Positions 12,656 through 22,898 are shown, numbered from the stretch's first letter. The stretch is DNA of 64,000 nt from Oidiodendron maius Zn (GCA_000827325.1 KN832889.1:310001-374000), one strand, 5' to 3'. A program made the numbers and translations. The notes: generated by a model from the letters alone, not told the origin.

Positions 12656-13579
12656 ATGGCAGAGAACAGAATCGACGGCAGACTGGCCTTAATCACAGGT
12701 GCCTCCGGGGGGCATGTATTTCCTACAGGATGTAATATGAGCGTACGGCTAACCTGGCTGTTCGTAGTATTGGCGGAAGTTGCGCACGAAAGCTGGCGTC
12801 ATGCGGTGTCAATCTTGCCTTAACCTACTCCACGTCTAAAGACAAGATCGATGCCCTTGTTGCGGACATCAAGGAGATTGGGAAGGACTTACGGATATCA
12901 ACTCACAAGGTCGACATGGCGTCGGCGGAAGATATATCTACTCTGTTCATGGAGATTCAAGGTCACCATAATGCTGCCGTCGACATCCTGGTTAGTAATG
13001 CTGGGTACGGGAAGAGAATAGTGGATGTGTCGTAAGTAAAGATAAACCATGCCATGCAAGCAATGTGTGATTACTCAATGATTGGTAGAGATATTCCGTT
13101 AGAAGAATTCGACTATACAATTAACGTTAACCTCCGTGCCTCCTTCCTTCTGGTGAAGGGTGTGGTGGAAGGCATGAAAGCACAAAAGTTTGGCCGCATT
13201 ATCTTCATATCCTCAATCGCAGCATACGGTGGTGGAATCAATGGCTGTCGTATGTACATTCTTTCGGATTCCTCTCAGCAGTACCACTGATATTCCGTCT
13301 ACTTTAGACTACGCAGCAAGCAAAGGTGGCCTCACGGCCATGATGAAGAACCTCTCGAGCAGACTAGCGCAATATAACATCTCGGTCAACGATGTAGCGC
13401 CTGCCATGATTGGTGCAACAGGCATGATTCCGAATCCTGAGGCGGTACCAGGTGTTGTTGAGACTATCCCCCTGGGAAGGTTTGGGCAGCCAGATGAAGT
13501 AGCAAATGCAGTAGAGATGTTTGCCAAGACTGGTTATTGTACTGGGCAGAGTTTGATTGTTGCTGGTGGATTGAAGTGA
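12656..13579 (+). CDS. Short-chain dehydrogenase/reductase (classical SDR)
   Basis: Four exons, 12656-12711, 12768-13031, 13089-13249 and 13308-13579, give 250 residues, the usual size of a classical SDR of the 3-oxoacyl-ACP-reductase-like kind. Visible motifs are the Rossmann TGASGGIG (residues 14-21), NAGYG, the catalytic Ser region FISSIAAYGG and the catalytic YAASK. The C-terminus has PLGRFGQPDEVANAV followed by a GQSLIVAGG end, typical of cofactor- and tetramer-forming SDRs. It should reduce a ketone or oxidise an alcohol with NAD(P)(H); the substrate is unknown. The first intron (12712-12767) fits the frame only with a GC donor (GCATGT) and an ordinary AG acceptor, with GCTAAC as a branch site. 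It is the left-most member of a possible catabolic set that continues to 22.6 kb. Confidence 0.88.
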
Positions 13580-14430
13580 GCTGCGACGGCGAAACATGAT
13601 TAGATACCTCCAAATGCGATAAAATTCACTAACTCCCGAAGAAGTACAATATTTGAGCTAATGGTATAAGGTTTGAAAATATGTATGTGGTGCTGCAGTG
13701 TTCATGCGGCATGCCCTCTTGCTTTTTGACATGGTAGAGAGTTGTAATTCTCGGCATCACTTTAGCCCTTTGGTGTCGAAACCCCATGGGCCTTCTTGCT
13801 CTTCTTCTAGCTTGCCCTCTGAATCGAACCCGTCGCTACTTAAACCAGATGCGTCGTGTCCGTCTCCATTCCAATCTGAAAGCAATGTCCCGCAAGTCTG
13901 AATATAGAGCAGAAGCAGGCTAAGCAAGGTAGCATCGCTACTGTAGGACTAGTTCACAATTATAACACAATCCAAACACGACTCTAATACCTCTAAACCA
14001 GAATCCAGTAGTGCTTCTCCGAGACTGCAACAAGGCAGTAGCCCTTTGGGACGAAACAAGATTGTTCTGTGTAGGCCCGCTCCGAGTGTGGGGAATTGGG
14101 AGACAAAACACCGAATCGGCTACAAAAGTGGGCAAGGGCCGCGAATCAGAAAGAGTAACCTTATCTAATGATAGCCATAATATAATACACCCTTCATTTT
14201 TTGGGATTATAGCTATCTACGGTATCAAATAAATGGATAAATTACTAGATACAGCTCCTATCTGCTCTGGGCACAGAGCAAACTGAAGCCGATTGCAGAT
14301 ATCTAACCAGCACATTCGAGCAGGGGTTATTCGCCACATGCAACATCAGCTCGTCTCACGACAGTAGTGGATCGTCGCATGACGAGACTCCCTCGCTTCT
14401 ATTCTGTCTGTCTGTCGTGCCAACAGAGTG
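13580..14430. other. Intergenic, no gene seen
   Basis: No coding frame of protein-like character. The final 100 bp upstream of the C2H2 regulator contains GTCTC at 14353 and GAGAC at 14382 as the arms of a loose inverted repeat. Confidence 0.4.
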
Positions 14431-16536
14431 ATGCCATCCCATCAGCCATTCCAGTGCCTCGTTTGTCAAGGCCGCTTCACCCGGCATGAGAACCTAAAGC
14501 GCCATGCTGCGCTTCATTCTCGTTCCCAGGACCAGGCCTCGCTTCCCTGTGAATTTTGCCATGCGACATTCTCACGTCCAGATCTACGCCGTCGCCATAT
14601 AAAGAGAAAGCATCTGGAGCAAGAGCAGAGACGGATTAAAGAGAGGCCGCCGCGCGATCCACCAGCGCCCAGACTAGGGAGTGATGGATGGAGCCCTCCA
14701 GCAGACAAGGTGTATTCCGAATCGCCCTCAGAGAGCCAAGGTGACCTGCACCCTCAGAATTCGAGTGATGGAGGCGAACTAGAGATGGATAGTGAGATTT
14801 GGGACACGGAATTGCGCTATGCACAGCATCGGCTCGGCCATAACAACCATATAGAAGGCACAAGTCCTGCAACCAATGCCTCTACAGGCCCAGGAAGAGA
14901 CGATAACCAGCTTGTTATAGGCCCACTGAAGCAACAACCGTCTATGCGTGAGCCGACTTGCAGCAGTCAAATTGTGGCAGATGCGGCAGACTTAGAGCGG
15001 AGCCTGCCACTGAAAACGTCCTTTCTCAAACCCACCCCTTATGTGGACATCCAAATGCATCCGATGACCATCTCACAGTTTGCTTCGTTCGATACAAATT
15101 TGGCCAGCTTCAACGAAAACCGGGATATCCGTGATCAGTTATCGAATAACTTGCCTCACTTCCAGGAGAATTGGTCTCCGTCTGCCCTGCAGATTACACG
15201 GGGCTGCGATCTCTTCTTTACCCATGTCTCGCACTTCGTTCCTTTTCTTCATCAGCCAACATTTTATGCAACTGAAATTGCTCCTCACTTGACCCTCAGC
15301 ATCCTCTGCCTTGCCTATCAATATGGTGAGGATCCAGAATGCGGTGAGCAAGAAAGATCAGGCATTAGCTTATCTGTACGCTGCTTCCATCGAGCTCGAG
15401 CTCTCATTACCTCTGACGAATGGAGGGCGGATGGTGTGACGCACAATGTCACCATGGTGCAGACATATTTACTACTCCAGATCTGCGCAATAATGTATCT
15501 TTGTGGTGATGACTCCGCATATGGTCTCAAGATGCATTCCAACATGATTTCTCTTGCTCGAGCGGGAGGAGTGATGCAGCCATTGTCAATTGAGTCTGCC
15601 GCGACCAAAGATTTGGAGTCTCTGTGGCGAGAGTTTGTCAAGGCTGAGTCGCACAAGCGAACGCTCTTTGCTGTGCATCAGATAGATTCGCTGTGGTACC
15701 AGTTCCTATCTATCCCCCGCTCGATCTCGCATTTGGAAATCAAGCATGACCTGCCCTGTCCAGAAGCCCACTGGGTAGCATCCTCCTCCGCTGAATGGGC
15801 ACATCTACAGCTAGTTGCGAGGCATTCTGGCCCCTCAGTGCAATACGCAGATGCTGTTCGACGCTTTCTGTCGCCCGATGCGGATCTCAATTCTATCCCA
15901 GCATTTAACCCGTATGGAGCCGTCAATATTACGCAGTTTCTGATCTCCAGTGCTCGCGAGATATCAGGCTGGTCCACAATGACAGGAATGATAAGCACGG
16001 AAAGATTTGGGGCGCTAAAGTCATCACTTATCGCACTCAAGCCCTTTATCCACCCGCAAGCTGATACAGCAAAGGCCACGCAAACGGCAGCATGTGCGGC
16101 AACATGGGAGGCCGCCATGATTGAGCTGCAGATATGGTCGCCAGCGCATACCAGTGGCATCGTAGAAGCCAGCATAGATGCTGTGCTGAATCAGTCGCCC
16201 TATGTAGCACCTTCTTCTGCGTTCTTATGCGAAGCCAGCATTGCCAAAGCTATTCAGCCACACGTTGACTGGTTCCTACGATATCTCGATACAACACTAG
16301 TGCCAGATTCAGAGGCGCCGTGGATTACTTTGTACGCGTACAAGGCCTTTTTAATTGCTTGGCAACTTGTGAATGGGAGATCGCCAGGTGCGATGCGAGT
16401 TATTGGCATTCAGGATGGTGACGTGGAGGGAGCTTTGATGTGGGCAATGAAGGTATTTCAACGCAGGAATCGTTGGCAGCTCGGCAAGCTCATCCTTTCA
16501 TGTTTGGACGAGCTGGGGAAAATAGCACAGCACTAA
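14431..16536 (+). CDS. C2H2 zinc-finger / fungal_trans transcription factor
   Basis: A single exon of 701 residues starting at the ATG at 14431 (an in-frame GTG just upstream is not a start). Two classical fingers sit at the N-terminus: C9-C12-H25-H29 and C40-C43-H56-H61, joined by a short linker and followed by a basic run (RRRHIKRKH). After a polar, acidic linker comes a fungal-specific TF domain (about residues 250-500), with DLFFTHVSHFVPFLHQPTF, LCLAYQYGED and YLLLQICAIMYLCGDD. Regulators with this architecture often control catabolic clusters in Aspergillus; HxnR of nicotinate use is an example I know of. The permease, aldolase, RidA and dioxygenase genes lie directly downstream, so a pathway-specific activator is likely. 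That is inference from position and architecture. Confidence 0.9.
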   Translation: MPSHQPFQCLVCQGRFTRHENLKRHAALHSRSQDQASLPCEFCHATFSRPDLRRRHIKRKHLEQEQRRIKERPPRDPPAPRLGSDGWSPPADKVYSESPSESQGDLHPQNSSDGGELEMDSEIWDTELRYAQHRLGHNNHIEGTSPATNASTGPGRDDNQLVIGPLKQQPSMREPTCSSQIVADAADLERSLPLKTSFLKPTPYVDIQMHPMTISQFASFDTNLASFNENRDIRDQLSNNLPHFQENWSPSALQITRGCDLFFTHVSHFVPFLHQPTFYATEIAPHLTLSILCLAYQYGEDPECGEQERSGISLSVRCFHRARALITSDEWRADGVTHNVTMVQTYLLLQICAIMYLCGDDSAYGLKMHSNMISLARAGGVMQPLSIESAATKDLESLWREFVKAESHKRTLFAVHQIDSLWYQFLSIPRSISHLEIKHDLPCPEAHWVASSSAEWAHLQLVARHSGPSVQYADAVRRFLSPDADLNSIPAFNPYGAVNITQFLISSAREISGWSTMTGMISTERFGALKSSLIALKPFIHPQADTAKATQTAACAATWEAAMIELQIWSPAHTSGIVEASIDAVLNQSPYVAPSSAFLCEASIAKAIQPHVDWFLRYLDTTLVPDSEAPWITLYAYKAFLIAWQLVNGRSPGAMRVIGIQDGDVEGALMWAMKVFQRRNRWQLGKLILSCLDELGKIAQH

Positions 16537-16689
16537 TTTACTACATCGAACACTGTAATTATTAGTAACAATAGTACTATTATTGTGATTAAATCAGGTT
16601 TATTGGCCGGATCGCGCCTAAAGCTAAATAAAAGACCATGTTGTAAGAAGGAGATATCGCTGGCTTTCCATCCAAGTATCGTAAGAGCA

Positions 16690-18204
16690 TCAGTACATTT
16701 CATAGCGCCAATTGAGTTCCACCATTTCCTCTGTGACGCCACCCTTGATAACCTTTGCAATCTTCTCCGGTTCCCCCGAATCCAGGCGTTGATTCTCACG
16801 CAAGACTAGCCAGCGGTATACGGTGATGGTGGCCGCAAACAAGAAGGCACAACCCATCAGTGTTCCAAAGGCGGCATAAAAATGCGGCTTCTGATAATAA
16901 AGGTACGAAGCCCAAATATTTGATGTGCCACCAATTGCATTGACTAGAGCAGAGGCGGCTGCACGCTTCGATATTGGTCGTGCGAGATGCAAATTAATTG
17001 TCTTGTACAGGAGGAGTTGCGGGCCGACTGACGAAAAGGGCAAAATCATCATGGAAAAGTAACGCGCGCCCACGTTGAGGGTAGCCATTGGAATAATGTA
17101 CATACAAATTGCAATGGAAATGCAAACAATAATCAATGGGTAAACCGTGTTCTTGCGATCCGAGTAGAACATGATAACATAATAGACTATGCCGGCGAGG
17201 ATGTAGGGCGGCGCAGTGAGGAGTAGGCTGATGGTGTTGGAGAAGTTGAGCGAAGCAACAAGAGTAGGGAAGTAATTGGCAATGGAGCCCTGTGCCTGTG
17301 ACAGCATGTTGCAGCAGATGAGGAGCAGCAGCTTGGGATCGCACAGGGCTTTACCAAAGCCCCGCAGCGTGCTCTCGTTCTCCGTTCCCTCTGCTGCACC
17401 CGCTTCAGACTCGATGCGCCACACAGCAATGTCACGCTCCAGTTGCGAGAGGATGCGGCTGTTGTGCGGGAATTCGGGCATAATACAGGCACATATCACG
17501 CCAACGCCAACCGTAACACTGCCCTCGATAATAAACAGCCACTGCCAGCCAGCGATATTGTGTACTCCGTCAAGCTGAAGAATAGCTGCCGCGAGGAGCC
17601 CACCAAACGCGTTGCCGACTTGCTGTGCAATGTACAGGCCGGCAATGCGCTTCCCAAGCTCTACCTTTGTGTACCAGGCAGAGAGGTAGTATATTGCGCC
17701 AGGAAAGAAGACCGCCTCGGCGACTCCTAGAATGGCCCGCACTGCGAGCAGCTGGCCGTAGGTCTTTACGGCTGCCGTTGAGGCCGATATGCTACCCCAT
17801 ATCGCCACAGCAAAGCAAATATACATACCCGGGCGTGAGATTTTGGTGATGATGAGGTTACTCGGAATCTGAAAAGGCAAGTAGCCGACAAAGAGGATCG
17901 AGACTGCGGTGGCGAATTGTTGGGTGGTCATATGTAGATCTTCCATAATCCCTTGGAGTTTGGCTGCGGCCAGATTCTGACGGTCGATGTAGTTCAGAAT
18001 GTACAAGATCCCAATAGTTGGGAGGATATAGAAGTCGACCTTGCGGACGACTTTCTTGTTGAGAAGCTTGATTTCGTCATTGCTAAGGTTGCGAAGAGAC
18101 TCTGGCATTCGTCGATATGCCGCGCTGGTAACATCAACTTGCCCTTCTGCAGATGATACATTGTCCTCAGCATAGGCCGATGCCGTGTATTTATCGACAT
18201 CCAT
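16690..18204 (-). CDS. MFS anion:cation symporter (Dal5/allantoate-permease-like)
   Basis: A single exon of 504 residues. I take the ATG at 18204 (GCCACCATGG, a very good fungal context) as the start; the frame is open a little further upstream but lacks an ATG. About 12 membrane segments are visible. The family pattern is clear: RKVDFYILPTIGILYILNYIDRQNLAAAK at the first helix (abbreviated motif YILNYIDRQN), GYLPFQIPSNL, the A-motif-like region after helix 2, FFPGAIYYLSAWYTKVELGKR, and a central cytoplasmic loop followed by the second half. Family members carry organic anions such as allantoate, nicotinate, tartrate and pantothenate at the plasma membrane. It is divergent from the aldolase gene (649 bp between starts) and next to the C2H2 regulator, so uptake of the pathway substrate is the natural reading. 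Confidence 0.92.
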   Translation of the reverse strand: MDVDKYTASAYAEDNVSSAEGQVDVTSAAYRRMPESLRNLSNDEIKLLNKKVVRKVDFYILPTIGILYILNYIDRQNLAAAKLQGIMEDLHMTTQQFATAVSILFVGYLPFQIPSNLIITKISRPGMYICFAVAIWGSISASTAAVKTYGQLLAVRAILGVAEAVFFPGAIYYLSAWYTKVELGKRIAGLYIAQQVGNAFGGLLAAAILQLDGVHNIAGWQWLFIIEGSVTVGVGVICACIMPEFPHNSRILSQLERDIAVWRIESEAGAAEGTENESTLRGFGKALCDPKLLLLICCNMLSQAQGSIANYFPTLVASLNFSNTISLLLTAPPYILAGIVYYVIMFYSDRKNTVYPLIIVCISIAICMYIIPMATLNVGARYFSMMILPFSSVGPQLLLYKTINLHLARPISKRAAASALVNAIGGTSNIWASYLYYQKPHFYAAFGTLMGCAFLFAATITVYRWLVLRENQRLDSGEPEKIAKVIKGGVTEEMVELNWRYEMY

Positions 18205-18853
18205 GGTGGCAGACTTGAGACGATCCTTATGTCCAAGATTCAATGGCGAGTATAAATATTTGGAGCTGTTGCACAGAGAGCGTGACTGTCCTTGGCGGTT
18301 GTTGATCGACTATATAGCCTGATGCCCCCTTTAACGTTGGCCGGCATAATAAGGAGCCAGATAGGAGATGTTATCTTGCTCCAATGGTCAAGACCCCTTT
18401 ACCAACGCTCATGAACCATGGATACGTCGGCGACTGACGGCTTCATGGAGGAGTTCATAGATAACGGGAGAGAGGAGCGACAGGAGTTATCAACCAAACG
18501 GGAACTATTCCCCAGACGACCAGGAGATCTGATACAGATCTGGGGTACAGGAATTGTGTGGGTTAGGGTTGTACTTGCTGATGGCGCAGGTATTTTGGGG
18601 GAGCTCCTCCCGACAGGGTGGCGATAAGCAGTGGGGGAACAACTCCGCTTACGTTGTGAGCCGCTCTCCCAATAAGCTAGTGATCATTGGGATGAGCGGC
18701 TTTAGTAGATGAGAACAGGGAATTTAACAAACACGGACAGTAATGAGCCGAAGCAGGAGGGTGTAAAAAAACTCACTGCTACTTAAGGTATACACACATC
18801 TTAACTACCCCTCTCCTACAACAGAAAAGTAAAAGATCTTACCAGCTCAAACA
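18205..18853. promoter_or_regulatory. Divergent promoter, MFS permease / aldolase, with palindromic site
   Basis: This 649-bp stretch separates two divergent starts. At 18597-18611 it holds GGGGGAGCTCCTCCC, a near-perfect palindrome around GGAGCTCC. A closely related perfect 16-bp palindrome sits in the other divergent promoter of the set (20770-20785). A second symmetrical block, AGATCTGATACAGATCT, lies at about 18524-18540. The shared site is a candidate operator for the neighbouring C2H2 factor (inference). Confidence 0.45.
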
Positions 18854-19654
18854 ATGGCCTACCCCACCGCCCACACGACCAAGATTGAGAACCCTCGATT
18901 GAGGCTACTCAATAAAATTAAAGCCGGAGAGTTCCCGTTAATGACATTCATTGCCATTCCCTCAGTACGCATGGCCCAAATCGTCGCGTTGACTGGTCTT
19001 GACGGCATCATTATCGACTGCGAGCATGGTCACATTGGGGACGATTCGATGCACAACTCTGTCGCTGCCATATCGGCCCTCGGAGTGTCGCCCGTCATTC
19101 GCATCCGCGGCCCTGCGCATGACATTATCAAGCGTGCACTGGATACCGGTGCGCACGGCATCATGGTCCCGCAGATCAACAACGCCGAAGAAGCGCAACA
19201 GATTGTCGCATCTTCCAAGTTCCCACCGCAGGGGGTTCGCGGCCAAGGCTCAGCATTTCCTGGAATTGGCCATGGTATTACCACGCCTGAATATATGCGA
19301 TCTGCCAATGAAACGATTGTGACCATGATTCAAATAGAGACGCGCGCGGGTGTCGAAAATGTCGATGCCATCTGCGCCGTTCCTGGCGTGGACCTCGTCT
19401 TCATCGGCCCCAACGACCTTGCGCAATCTCTCCTCGGATACGTGCCCGCACGCGGAGATGAGCCAGAGTTCGTCTCTGCCATTGACAAGATCATCACGGC
19501 GGCGCGAAGGCATGGAAAGTGGGCTGGACGCATGGTCAATGATGGTGCAGCCGCGAAGGAGGCCAGAAAGAGGTACGACACTGTCGCCATTACAGGCGAC
19601 ACAAAAGCAATTCAGAATTGGTATATGGCGGAGTTCGAGATTGCCCGATCGTAA
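18854..19654 (+). CDS. HpcH/HpaI-family 2-oxo-acid aldolase
   Basis: A single exon of 266 residues, the size expected for class II (metal-dependent) aldolases of the 4-hydroxy-2-oxoheptanedioate / 2-keto-3-deoxy-rhamnonate family. Key residues are visible: D55 and the CEHG segment at 56-59 (catalytic His), R83/R85, GIMVPQINNAEEA, E162 in IQIETRAG and D188 in FIGPNDLAQSLG (the two metal ligands), and the C-terminal AITGDTKAI. The enzymes reversibly cleave 4-hydroxy-2-oxo acids to pyruvate (or another oxo acid) and an aldehyde in the cytosol. With a permease, RidA and dioxygenase beside it, a carbon-skeleton cleavage step in a degradation pathway is likely. The substrate cannot be fixed from sequence. 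Confidence 0.92.
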   Translation: MAYPTAHTTKIENPRLRLLNKIKAGEFPLMTFIAIPSVRMAQIVALTGLDGIIIDCEHGHIGDDSMHNSVAAISALGVSPVIRIRGPAHDIIKRALDTGAHGIMVPQINNAEEAQQIVASSKFPPQGVRGQGSAFPGIGHGITTPEYMRSANETIVTMIQIETRAGVENVDAICAVPGVDLVFIGPNDLAQSLLGYVPARGDEPEFVSAIDKIITAARRHGKWAGRMVNDGAAAKEARKRYDTVAITGDTKAIQNWYMAEFEIARS

Positions 19655-20007
19655 GAAGATTGGGACGCAATAACACGTTTAATAGACTAATAGAGTTTCA
19701 TACATAAATATACTTACCTTACGTGTGCCTTTATATGTCTTACTTTGAACCTTGTCATCCGTATCATAGATGATATGCTTGCTTAGGAATAGTTATCTGG
19801 AAGCGCATGCAGTGCATACTTGCATTATGTGCATGGAGATCTTGCTATACTGAATTGATGGTAATCTAGCAGAGAGCTTGTGACAGACGAGAATATTTAT
19901 TTCACTACTCTATAATAAAACTAATCAATGGTTTGGCCCATGACTCGAGTTGTCTTTCCAATTTCTTTGGTATAATTCCTACCCTTATTCGCTGTGAAAG
20001 ACTATTC
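19655..20007. other. Convergent 3' flanks of aldolase and RidA genes
   Basis: This 353-bp, AT-rich region lies between convergent stop codons. It shows no coding frame and presumably holds both poly(A) sites. Confidence 0.4.
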
Positions 20008-20499
20008 TCAAACCTGTGCAATACATTCGATCTCAATGACAGTCCCATTTCCTGGCGGAACCGCCTGGAGGCAGGACCGTGATGGCATCGGTTGTGGCAA
20101 GAAATCAATGTACGCCTCATTCATTGCAGCAAAATCCTTCATGTCGGCCAGATAAACATTGTATTTGACTACCTGTTCAAGTGACGATCCTGCAAGTTCG
20201 AGGACCTCCTTGAGGTTTTGTAAAGCTGTTCTCTGTGGGTATATTATGTGAGACTAGGTCGCTGAATAAAGGTATAGAAACCTCGGGGACGAAATGACAC
20301 ACCGTCGCCTGTTTAATCTCTCCCGTGGCGGTTTGACCTGCACAGAAGACGAGACCGGGGACTTTAACAGCAGGACCTGCGAGGCAAGTAACCATCTTGG
20401 TTAGAAAAATGCAATACCCGGCTATCAAGATTTATGCAAATACTCACAATTATGAGGTTTAGGAGGGAATTTCTCGCTGGAAATGAGTTGCCGCGACAT
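20008..20499 (-). CDS. RidA/YjgF/UK114-family enamine-imine deaminase
   Basis: Three exons, 20499-20448, 20376-20303 and 20232-20008, join in frame to 116 residues, close to the usual 120-130. The start is MSRQLISSEKFPPKPHN. The body has VKVPGLVFCAGQTATGE, the exon 3 helix LQNLKEVLELAGSSLEQVVK, YNVYLADMKDFAAMNEAY and the C-terminal P-M-P-S-R-S motif, whose Arg binds the carboxylate in active RidA proteins, then EIECIAQV. These trimeric proteins hydrolyse reactive 2-aminoacrylate-type enamines to keto acids. Related members act within catabolic pathways for cyclic nitrogen compounds. It is divergent from the dioxygenase gene and shares its promoter. Because the window's pathway has an aldolase and a 2OG enzyme, a deamination step on a nitrogen-containing substrate is plausible. 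Confidence 0.9.
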
Positions 20500-21227
20500 T
20501 GTTGCTGGTGACCACTATAAGGATTTTGTATAATAACGTGATGTTGGAAAATGCGTCAAGAAAGAAGTTCGAAACCTGAAAGTGAATGGATGTTAGACCT
20601 TGGCGTTTAAATTGCGCCTATGCAGCCCCCCGTCCCCCCTTCTCTTTTAAACTCCCCTCCCCTGACTGACAACCCCCTTCAGAGCGATAACTCTCAGCCC
20701 TTAGAGGGCAAGGAGGGGCAGGTCTCCGGCCCGCTTTGCGATGTCAAGCCCGCGGCTTCGGCCCCACTTGGGAGGAGCTCCTCCCACGCGACGCGTATGC
20801 GACAATTGCAACGTAAGTAAATCTTTTGCCGTTCTTGGCTAGCACGGACTAACCGATAACCTGACTTCATCCTTGCGCTGAGAAAGAGGAGCTCTCAAGA
20901 GAGAGTGGAAGATGAGTGGCCAAGCGGAAGGAAAGACTCAGCTGGAGGAGTAAACGCAACAATGAGCACTCAAGTTGTCGATCATTCTAGCCAAGGGCGA
21001 ATGGTACGAGCAAGCGAGACAAGCTAAGTGATACCCCTCTCATCGGTATACGCCTTACATAGGAGGTCGTATGGTTAGACGAAGTAGGTACAAATATGTC
21101 CTACGCAGTCTTCTATGGCGTTTCATCACATAATTGTATAAAGGCATAAGACGTGACAGTAAACAATATCTCGGTATTGTCTGAAGCATCGACCACAACT
21201 ACTTATTACCTTTCCACACATCGAGCC
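20500..21227. promoter_or_regulatory. Divergent promoter, RidA / dioxygenase, with perfect palindrome
   Basis: This 728-bp stretch lies between divergent starts. A perfect 16-bp palindrome GGGAGGAGCTCCTCCC is at 20770-20785, and a related GAGGAGCTCTC is at 20886-20896. The same core occurs in the permease/aldolase promoter. C-rich tracts (20627-20675) are also present. A plus-strand frame at 20620-20820 is low-complexity Pro/Ser and I do not regard it as a gene. Confidence 0.45.
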
Positions 21228-22632
21228 ATGGCCCCCGCAGCCCCATTCAATCCTCCTTCGGCCAACTTACCTGGCAAACCTTTTGTGTCTGATTGGATTC
21301 CTCCTCCAGCTACAAAAGAAAACCACAACTTTGCCAAACTCAAGTCGATTGATCTTTCGTTGCTTGACTCGGATGACCCAGCCGTCGTCGATGACCTAAT
21401 ACAACAGGTCAAAGGTGCTATCCGCGATGATGGTTTTCTATTTCTCCAGAACTATGGAGTGTCTTTGGATCAGGTGAGAAAACCTTCATAAACCTAAAAA
21501 AATAAAACCTGTAGTACTAATCAAGAATTTCTCACTCTCTCAACAGCTCCACCGGCAATTTGCTCTTGCACAGTATCTATATAAGAACATTAGCGACGAA
21601 GACAAGGAACGCCTTCTTTTCGACCCTGACACCGGTATGTGGTCCGGTTATAAGCACCCATATGGATTTAAGGTAATAAGATCTCAATCCTGGATATGGA
21701 AATTTTAGACTTATGCTTACTCTGTATTCTCAACTTTTAGCGGCACCGTGGAGTCCCTGACGGCATAGAGCAATTCAACTGGTACAAGCGTGACTGGGAA
21801 GATATTGACCGTGTGCCGAAGTGTCTACAGCCCTTTATGGACGAGATCGAGGCATTTTGCAACTACCTTACAAATTCCGTCAACCGACGGCTCCTCACGC
21901 TCTTTTCACGCGTTCTGGAGTTGCCCGACGATTATCTCTGGGACAATGTACAATCGCATGGTGGCCCAACCGGTGAAGGCTACTTCCGTCATGCGCTCTT
22001 CCGACCTATACAGAAACAAGTCGAAGAGTCAGCCAAAGGCCTTCGCATGCACGGTCACACAGACTTTGGCTTAACGACATTGCTCTTTTCTGTTCCCATC
22101 TCATGTCTCCAAATCTGGGGTCGAGACGAGCAGTGGTACTACGTGCCTTACAAACCCGGAGCGCTTGTCATTAACATTGGTGATACACTGGAGATCGTGT
22201 CTGGCGGCCACTTCAAGGCTACTCGCCACCGCGTTTTCAAGCCGCCGGTGGATCAATTGCACGAAGAGCGCCTTTCACTTGTGCTGTTCAACAGCTCCGT
22301 TGGCGAGTTGCGTATGGGACCTGCACAGGGTGAGTAAATTGAGTCCAATGCGGTGGCGCAACAAAGTATGCTGATCACGCTCGACAGAATCACCACTTAT
22401 CCAGCGAGAGGGCTGCGTTGAGGAGCAGGGCGTCTACAAAGAGTTCAAGAGCCTCACGGCGCAAGGCAAGCTTGTGCCAACTAATCGTCAGTGGCGCGAG
22501 ATCCAGATCTCTACTGCGACGGATCCAACGGATACGGTGCGCAATAGAATTGGCGCTGACCAGGTGCTTATTGACGGTAAGGTCATGCATCAACGAGAGT
22601 ACTTGGGCGTAAAAGTCGTCCTTCCTGTCTGA
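21228..22632 (+). CDS. 2-oxoglutarate/Fe(II)-dependent dioxygenase (isopenicillin-N-synthase-like)
   Basis: Four exons, 21228-21473, 21547-21672, 21741-22329 and 22388-22632, give 401 residues. I chose the ATG at 21228 (MAPAAP); the in-frame codons upstream lack an ATG. The N-terminal DIOX_N domain ends before about residue 125. The double-stranded beta helix carries the iron triad H230-x-D232 (GHTDFG) and H288 (ATRHRV), with R302-x-S304 for 2-oxoglutarate. GYFRHALFRP and PGALVINIGDTLEIVSGG are family segments. Such enzymes hydroxylate, desaturate or cyclise small molecules using O2 and 2OG. The gene shares its promoter with RidA. HxnY of nicotinate catabolism is one known dioxygenase in a cluster of comparable make-up, but I cannot claim orthology. 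A decayed copy of its last exon lies 2 kb downstream. Confidence 0.92.
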
Positions 22633-22703
22633 GCACAGCATAAATATGCAAAGGATTTAACTGCTGTGATATGCCTCATATATATCAGTAATTGCTACCA
22701 GAC

Positions 22704-22895
22704 TGTACAATAACAATCGAAACCAGCTTCGGGCTAAACTCTATATGATTTTAAAATTGACTCACAAATTGTATTACTGTAAGAAATGCTAAGTTATTAC
22801 AGCTTTTAAATCGTAGTCTTTGCGGTAAAATTATCTGTATTGCTTACTAGTGTACAGTAACATTCGAAACCAGCCTCAGTCTAAACTCTATAATA
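22704..22895 (+). repeat. Short direct repeat pair downstream of dioxygenase
   Basis: The 45-bp stretch at about 22704-22750 (from TGTACAATAACAATCGAAAC) recurs at about 22853-22895 (TGTACAGTAACATTCGAAAC). The differences are mostly transitions. The second copy abuts the left end of the transposon. Confidence 0.55.
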
Positions 22896-22898
22896 TTA

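Noticed and set aside
15678-16175. Minus-strand 165-codon frame inside the C2H2 factor
   Set aside because: Lies wholly antisense to the fungal_trans domain and has no family features.
12656-22632. Calling the cluster the nicotinate (hxn) cluster outright
   Set aside because: Shared families (C2H2 factor, permease, 2OG oxygenase) are suggestive, but the molybdenum hydroxylase and other hxn genes are absent here, and an aldolase and RidA are present instead.
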